From: Flammeovirgaceae bacterium
Lineage (GTDB): Bacteria; Bacteroidota; Bacteroidia; Cytophagales; Cyclobacteriaceae
NCBI GenBank assembly: GCA_003229495.1
Contig: QIEB01000484.1
Location: forward strand, 1-20,371
Direction: 5' to 3'
Length of the DNA stretch: 20,371 nucleotides
The notes beneath the pieces were generated by a model. The model made no database searches. It saw only the letters and a list, made by a program, of their open reading frames with translations, and was not told the origin of the DNA. Position 1 is the stretch's first letter. Every line of letters begins with the position of its first letter. The translations under genes and the position numbers were made by a program. Below are positions 17,301 to 20,371 of this stretch, piece by piece.

Positions 17301-17338
17301 GGCGCATGGCGTTGGGTGTAAGGCGTAATGCGAAACAT
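14315..17338 (-). CDS. PSCyt1-DUF1549-DUF1553 c-type haem protein
   Basis: 1007 residues. A hydrophobic run ending YLAYAC (Cys33) suggests a lipoprotein signal. Residues ~45-135 are a PSCyt1-type cytochrome c domain: CYVCH at 60-64 and candidate distal Met in FMMPPP (116/117). DUF1549 spans ~167-375 and contains ACAKCHDHKFDP with a second CxxCH (356-360), conserved in that family. Residues ~432-590 form a beta-rich inserted domain (GDFRDGSLNGW ... VLRSPGFVITEDSMLFRAAG ... AYIELLVGDYRRR) resembling a jelly-roll binding module. DUF1553 occupies ~710-960 (DPKNPLTGRVLVNRLWHHVFG, GWSVKKIIRYMVLSQTF, RRINAESLRDAVL, GRRSVYQALNRNF, NSPFIAEQ). It ends at a near-normal SKEF. Role unknown; haem suggests electron transfer tied to breakdown of a polymer. 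First gene of the minus-strand series, divergent from the FAD oxidase. Confidence 0.93.
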   Translation of the reverse strand: MFRITPYTQRHAPAPPGSRLAITFFILYLAYACGPRPTELDLPDTISFNFDIRPILSNNCYVCHGPDSSTRQADFRLDLRHSATRRLDDGSKAISPGNWKKSVLISRVTSSDLEFMMPPPEMKRHLSEREIALLKRWIDEGAKWEPYWAFIPPVKPQVPEVRENQYVSNDIDNFIISKLADHQLIPAKVIDKPGLARRLAFTLTGLPPEPEMVSSFVNNNSPGAYEAQVDHYLESQHFGEQWARHWMDLVRYADTRGHEFDYTIIGAWRYRDYLIRAFNNDVPYDQLVKEHLAGDLLETPRLNVTEGFNESVIGTAFFCLSEGKHSPVDLRIDQAERIDNIIDVTSKTFQALTVACAKCHDHKFDPIPTTDYYSLYGIVESTRFTLTQAGFDNDDQLVFDSLKKDHNDIRKYIVKNVSDYTRVDLPLRELMQFQGPHRIIGDFRDGSLNGWIPDGNAFTNSLGQPIIKGNQLIGLHSGKASSKVMGKGLFGVLRSPGFVITEDSMLFRAAGKNSIVRVIIDNFQLIQDPIYGQLQTHIKSDDLQDYRIDLSMWKGHHAYIELLVGDYRRRKDKGFHEYDLDPQAWLEVEYVIAYDNSFTESIPDMKGLNTNKLLSELMLAWEEEKATPKEITRLNLWFSNNKPFISGLNQWQKKQERRALALYDSSFVVGVTDGDHIQSPVFLRGSLSNLSQVKAPHRFLTAVSDTTQVFQDRGSGRLELAKKISDPKNPLTGRVLVNRLWHHVFGRGIVETVDNFGVQGKIPSHPQLLDYLALKFINEGWSVKKIIRYMVLSQTFQRITEPSQTSLANDPDNLLLQHYPVRRINAESLRDAVLATSGRLDKSMYGPPIPMHLTEFLKGRGRPKHSGPIDGAGRRSVYQALNRNFLPPMMLAFDMPVPFSTFGRRNVSNVPSQSLTMLNSPFIAEQASIWASQLLKEPYSFEERINMIYMQAFSRQPLDHEVEQARGFFDEQKNLLENEVAINRMEFELWKSYCHSIYNSKEFIFLI

Positions 17339-17477
17339 TCTTTACCTTCAAATTAAAAAATAATGCTGAGTATGTAGTTAATGTTTTATAATTTATGGTT
17401 AATCCTTAACTTATATAGATAATGGTCTCTACACGGCTCTATCAAGATCTTTTTAAATCAAGTGATTATATTAATTC

Positions 17478-18941
17478 ATGAAAACCAATCGACGAAAATT
17501 CTTAAAATCTGGCGCTATGGCCGGAGTAGGCGGATCACTTCTTACCTCAGAAATATTGCTGGGAAATTCCTTGCAGAAACAACCTTCCAAAACAACCATA
17601 CAGACCTCCTCAAATCCTAAAAAAGTTATAGTTGCCGGGGCAGGAATCGCCGGACTATGCTGTGCATATGAGTTAATGAAGCTGGGCCATGAGGTAGTGG
17701 TATTAGAGGCATCAGGTAGGCATGGGGGACATGTATTCACCGGGAGAGACGGACTTTCCGATGGCCTGTATGCAGATATGGGGGCAGAGCACATCACCAA
17801 GCCAGGGTATGAGCGATATTGGAAATATACCGAAGAGCTTGACCTTGAAGTACTCCCCTATCCCAGAAGAAAAAACGTGCTAGTGAGGATTGGCGAGAAA
17901 TTTTATACCGAGGAAATGTTGGCTGATCCAGAAGTGCTAAAGAATTTCGGATTTAATGTACGAGAGATTAAATACTTAGCTGATAACCGCATACAGGAGT
18001 TGAAAGCCTTGTACCTCGGTCCTTACATGGATAAATTTACTGATGAATACCAGCCATTTGGTGTCGGATATGATCATTTAGACAGCACTCCGATTACTGA
18101 ATTGTATAAAAAGGAAGGAGCTTCACCAGCAGCCTTAAACTTTCTTGGGGGAGATCAGGTTTCAGGTTTATATGCGCTTTGGCAAGCGGGTATCCTTTCA
18201 TTCAGAGGCGTTCCTTTTTGGCCACCTGAAGTGTTCCGATTAAAAGGTGGCAATCAAGGTCTACCCAATGCATTTGCAAAAAAGTTAGGGACACGGGTTA
18301 AATTAGGTACACCTATTCTGGCCATTAGCCACGGACAAACCGGAGTAACCATCACATACAAAGAGTATGGGGAGGAAAAAAAGGAATCAGCCGATTTTCT
18401 TGCCAATTGCATTCCACTGCCTGCTTTTCGCAAAATTCCCATCACGCCGGGTTTTCCGGAGCAAAAGCAATACGTTCTGAACAATATTGCCTACGGTAGT
18501 TATTCCAGAGTGGTGTTCCAGGCAAATTCCAAATTTTGGCTGGAAGACGGCTTAAGTATTAATATGGAGTTAAACCACCCAAATATATCATCCGTATGGC
18601 AGGTAGCAGAAGAGATAGATACTCCTAGAGTGGCCCTAATGGGCGTGGGCCCTGCGGGCGTCACTCCGATGAGGGCCCTGGCAGGTTTTATAGAAGTATA
18701 TCCAGGCAAGCAGGCAACCATAGAGCACGCTATAGTAAAGGATTGGAGTAAAGATCAATTTGCCCCCACCTGTGAAAGATTGGACTTCCCCATAAATGCC
18801 ATGACAAAACTATGGCCACATGTACTTACTCCCCATCAGAGAATCCATTTTGCCGGGGCCTATGCTGATAATCTTAACTGGGGGATGGAGGCTGCAACAA
18901 GGTCAGCAAACAGAGTGGCTAAAGAAATCGATCAGGCTTAA
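17478..18941 (+). CDS. Tat-exported FAD-dependent amine oxidase-like protein
   Basis: 487 residues. MKTNRRKFLKSGAMAG is a clear Tat signal (RRKFLK) with a hydrophobic run to about residue 30, so the folded flavoprotein is exported. The Rossmann FAD site reads VIVAGAGIAGLCCAYELMKLG (GxGxxG at 54-59), with E77 at the end of strand 2 and GRHGGH after it (80-85). The C-terminal FAD motif is HFAGAYADNLNWGMEAATRSANRVA. The family oxidises amines, amino acids or unsaturated ring compounds. The Lys that in monoamine oxidases lies near flavin N5 appears replaced by R344 (GSYSRVVFQ), so the reaction may differ. The next gene, a cytochrome c, starts 2 nt after its stop, which suggests that electrons leave the flavin through that haem. 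Substrate unknown. Confidence 0.9.
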   Translation: MKTNRRKFLKSGAMAGVGGSLLTSEILLGNSLQKQPSKTTIQTSSNPKKVIVAGAGIAGLCCAYELMKLGHEVVVLEASGRHGGHVFTGRDGLSDGLYADMGAEHITKPGYERYWKYTEELDLEVLPYPRRKNVLVRIGEKFYTEEMLADPEVLKNFGFNVREIKYLADNRIQELKALYLGPYMDKFTDEYQPFGVGYDHLDSTPITELYKKEGASPAALNFLGGDQVSGLYALWQAGILSFRGVPFWPPEVFRLKGGNQGLPNAFAKKLGTRVKLGTPILAISHGQTGVTITYKEYGEEKKESADFLANCIPLPAFRKIPITPGFPEQKQYVLNNIAYGSYSRVVFQANSKFWLEDGLSINMELNHPNISSVWQVAEEIDTPRVALMGVGPAGVTPMRALAGFIEVYPGKQATIEHAIVKDWSKDQFAPTCERLDFPINAMTKLWPHVLTPHQRIHFAGAYADNLNWGMEAATRSANRVAKEIDQA

Positions 18942-18943
18942 TT

Positions 18944-19672
18944 ATGAGGCTGATGGGCCTTCTCTTGACGACCACTTTTTTTGGTGGCATGTGGTTACAA
19001 GTTCAAAGCTTAGTTAAAAACCATCCTGTAAGCCCAGGGCTGAATCATCCTCCAATAGTAACTATTACCACTCCTGAAAATCACTCAAATTTCCAACCAG
19101 GGCAACAAGTATTATATTCAATCGAAGTAGTTGATTTTGAAGATGGGGATAGCCGATATGGTGAAATTTTACCCAATGAAGTGTTTATGGAAGTTTGGTT
19201 TTTTTCAAGTGAACAAGAAATGGTCAATTCTGAAAGCCAAACAAACTCCAGGGTAGACACCATGGGTTTGCAGATAATCAAGGAAAGCGGGTGTTTCAAT
19301 TGTCATAATTCGAAAACAGCATTTGTAGGTCCACCTTTTTACAAGATCGCTAAAAAGTACCTTCAACACGACATCGATAAACTGGTTAGCAGTGTGTTGG
19401 AAGGGTCCTCTGAAAATTGGACAAACGCCATTATGCCAGCTCAAGTTTACCTTACAGAACCAGAAGCCCGACAGGCAGTTCAATGGATCCTAGCAAATGG
19501 AGGAAACGACAACAGCACAATATACCCGGGTATCAATGGCTTCTTCCCTACCCGACCTGAAGCAACTAATGGTGTTTATGTGCTTAAGGCCAGTTATACT
19601 GATCATGGAGTTGAAGAAAATCAGCAATCCAGATTAAGTGGGAACGACCGGGTGGTTGTGTACGCGAAATGA
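18944..19672 (+). CDS. Exported class I cytochrome c with split Ig/PKD-like domain
   Basis: 242 residues. An N-terminal hydrophobic segment (4-22) serves as signal peptide or anchor. Residues ~34-92 (NHPPIVTITTPENHSNF, YSIEVVDFEDGDSRYGEI) look like the first strands of a PKD/Ig-like fold. Residues ~105-187 are cytochrome c: ESGCFNCHNSK with haem site C117-C120-H121, VGPPFYKIAKKY, and M164 (AIMPAQ) as likely sixth ligand, then ARQAVQWILANGG. The last ~35 residues (GVYVLKASYTDHG ... RLSGNDRVVVYAK) look like the closing strands of the same beta fold. The same arrangement occurs at the C-terminus of some Bacteroidota sugar dehydrogenase or ThuA-type proteins; here it stands alone. Coupled to the FAD oxidase gene (2-nt gap), it is a likely electron acceptor, by inference. 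Confidence 0.9.
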   Translation: MRLMGLLLTTTFFGGMWLQVQSLVKNHPVSPGLNHPPIVTITTPENHSNFQPGQQVLYSIEVVDFEDGDSRYGEILPNEVFMEVWFFSSEQEMVNSESQTNSRVDTMGLQIIKESGCFNCHNSKTAFVGPPFYKIAKKYLQHDIDKLVSSVLEGSSENWTNAIMPAQVYLTEPEARQAVQWILANGGNDNSTIYPGINGFFPTRPEATNGVYVLKASYTDHGVEENQQSRLSGNDRVVVYAK

Positions 19673-19784
19673 CAGACATTCAATGTCAAAAGTGACTCTT
19701 CGGAACACTTAAAATATTGGTTAAAATCCGGATCGAACATACTATTAGAGATTATTCCATGATTTTCCGAGTAAGGCCCATCAC

Positions 19785-19818
19785 TTGTGAATAACGGTTG
19801 GGTTCCTATATATTTTTG
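19785..19818 (+). promoter_or_regulatory. Candidate promoter of the DUF4242 gene
   Basis: TTG at 19785-19787, 23 nt, then TATTTTTG at 19811-19818, an exact match to TAnnTTTG, 38 nt before the ATG at 19857. The spacing is at the upper end of the normal range. It supports separate transcription from the cytochrome gene. Confidence 0.4.
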
Positions 19819-19833
19819 AACTATCTTGATACT

Positions 19834-19857
19834 ATCAAAAGTCAAAATCAAAAGTCA
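19834..19857 (+). repeat. 13-nt-period direct repeat touching the DUF4242 start codon
   Basis: ATCAAAAGTCA occurs at 19834-19844 and again at 19847-19857, separated by AA; the A of the start codon is the last base of the second copy. The repeat takes the place where a ribosome-binding site would be, and no Shine-Dalgarno sequence is present. Confidence 0.7.
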
Positions 19858-20246
19858 TGAAAATCTACAAATTCAATCTCTTTATAGTAACAGTTTTGTT
19901 TGCTGCCAATTTTGCTGCCAGTGGTCAACAAACTGAAAACAAAGAAAAAACATCCATTAAAAATAACGATCAGATGAAAACATATGTAATCGAAAGGGAA
20001 ATTCCCGGCGCTGGAGACTTGAGCGCTGAGGAACTTAAAGGCATCTCACAAACATCCTGTTCGGTCTTAAAAGATATGGGCCCCCAAATTGAATGGTTAC
20101 ATAGCTATGTCACTGACAACAAGATTTATTGCGTTTACAAGGCAGAAAGTATAGCTCTCATCAGAGAGCATGCTGATAAAGGCGGCTTTCCGGCTAATTC
20201 TATCAGTGAGTTATCAACTATAATAAGTCCAGCTACTGCTGAGTAA
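19857..20246 (+). CDS. Exported DUF4242 protein (SCO4226-like nickel-binding fold)
   Basis: 129 residues. ATG 19857 gives a signal peptide (MKIYKFNLFIVTVLFAANFA, cleavage near ASG|QQ) and a short Lys/Asn/Gln-rich linker to residue ~38. The core domain starts at an internal Met39: MKTYVIEREIPGAGDLSAEE, then LKGISQTSCSVLKDMGPQIE, HSYVTDNKIYCVYKAES, IREHADKGGFPANSI. This is the DUF4242 pattern (ferredoxin-like alpha/beta fold), whose reference member SCO4226 from Streptomyces was described as nickel-binding. Usual members are ~90 residues and lack a signal peptide, so export is a variation. Two core Cys (SCSVL and YCVY) are visible. Role unknown. The last 14 nt overlap a minus-strand frame entering from the right edge. 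The gene follows the cytochrome by 184 nt and has its own candidate promoter. Confidence 0.85.
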   Translation: MKIYKFNLFIVTVLFAANFAASGQQTENKEKTSIKNNDQMKTYVIEREIPGAGDLSAEELKGISQTSCSVLKDMGPQIEWLHSYVTDNKIYCVYKAESIALIREHADKGGFPANSISELSTIISPATAE

Positions 20247-20371
20247 TAACTTCTGGGTCTCCTTTTAACCAGCTGGCTTTTAAACGGCGCAAGTGACCTC
20301 CGAAGGAGTCTCCAAGGGGGTCCATTTGGACTTTCTGAACACTTTCGCCAGATATTGTACTACACAAATTT
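20233..20371 (-). CDS. Possible C-terminal end of a gene beyond the right edge
   Basis: A minus-strand frame is open from the window edge to TAG at 20235-20233, giving 45 residues that end GGHLRRLKASWLKGDPEVITQQ in two pieces (GGHLRRLKASW, LKGDPEVITQQ). The composition is plausible for protein, but a second minus frame and plus frames in the same stretch are also open, so coding is not proven. The DNA has a small complementary element (CTCC-GAA-GGAG) and could be an intergenic repeat. If real, the gene would converge on and overlap the DUF4242 gene by 14 nt. I do not recognise a family. Confidence 0.25.
   Translation of the reverse strand, partial: NLCSTISGESVQKVQMDPLGDSFGGHLRRLKASWLKGDPEVITQQ

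Noticed and set aside
19675..19687. GACATT-C-AATGTC as a terminator after the cytochrome gene
   Set aside because: The palindrome allows only a 5-bp stem with a 3-nt loop and no T-run follows, so termination is not supported.

Overview
The window looks like a piece of a Bacteroidota chromosome, probably a free-living, AT-rich Cytophagales-type bacterium. This rests on a secreted protein with a type IX secretion (T9SS) C-terminal tail, several short lipoproteins with an early Cys, weak or absent Shine-Dalgarno sites, and several candidate -7 boxes of the Bacteroidota form TAnnTTTG. I see no rRNA, tRNA, CRISPR array, insertion sequence or phage gene. Genus-level placement is not possible by eye.

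Left part (1-9.1 kb) holds mostly unrelated household and accessory genes. In order: the start of an exported protein running off the left edge (minus); a small unknown exported protein and a NodB-type polysaccharide deacetylase (plus); a membrane-anchored metallophosphoesterase, a Tas-like aldo/keto reductase, a DUF1761 membrane protein and a small lipoprotein (all minus); a secreted M24-family metallopeptidase and a T9SS-exported protein (plus); and a YD-like lipoprotein (minus).

Middle (9.1-11.6 kb): a single large signalling gene encodes a class III nucleotide cyclase joined through one membrane helix to a TolB-like domain and TPR repeats. It carries a perfect 15-bp in-frame tandem duplication and has an inverted repeat in its leader.

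Right part (11.6-19.7 kb) is the most coherent locus. One arm (minus) is an operon-like series: a large PSCyt1/DUF1549/DUF1553 haem protein, a DUF1501 protein (start 2 nt after the previous stop), and a two-domain DUF1080 lipoprotein now split by a frameshift. The divergent arm (plus) is a Tat-exported FAD amine-oxidase-like protein, with a small cytochrome c starting 2 nt after its stop. In the cytochrome the haem domain appears inserted in an Ig/PKD-like fold. All products carry export signals and three CxxCH sites are present, so I infer an envelope-located redox/degradation module. DUF1501/DUF1549/DUF1553 sets are best known from Planctomycetes and Verrucomicrobia, and their biochemical role is poorly defined.

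The right end has an exported DUF4242 protein with its own promoter-like region, then a short open minus-strand frame leaving the window.
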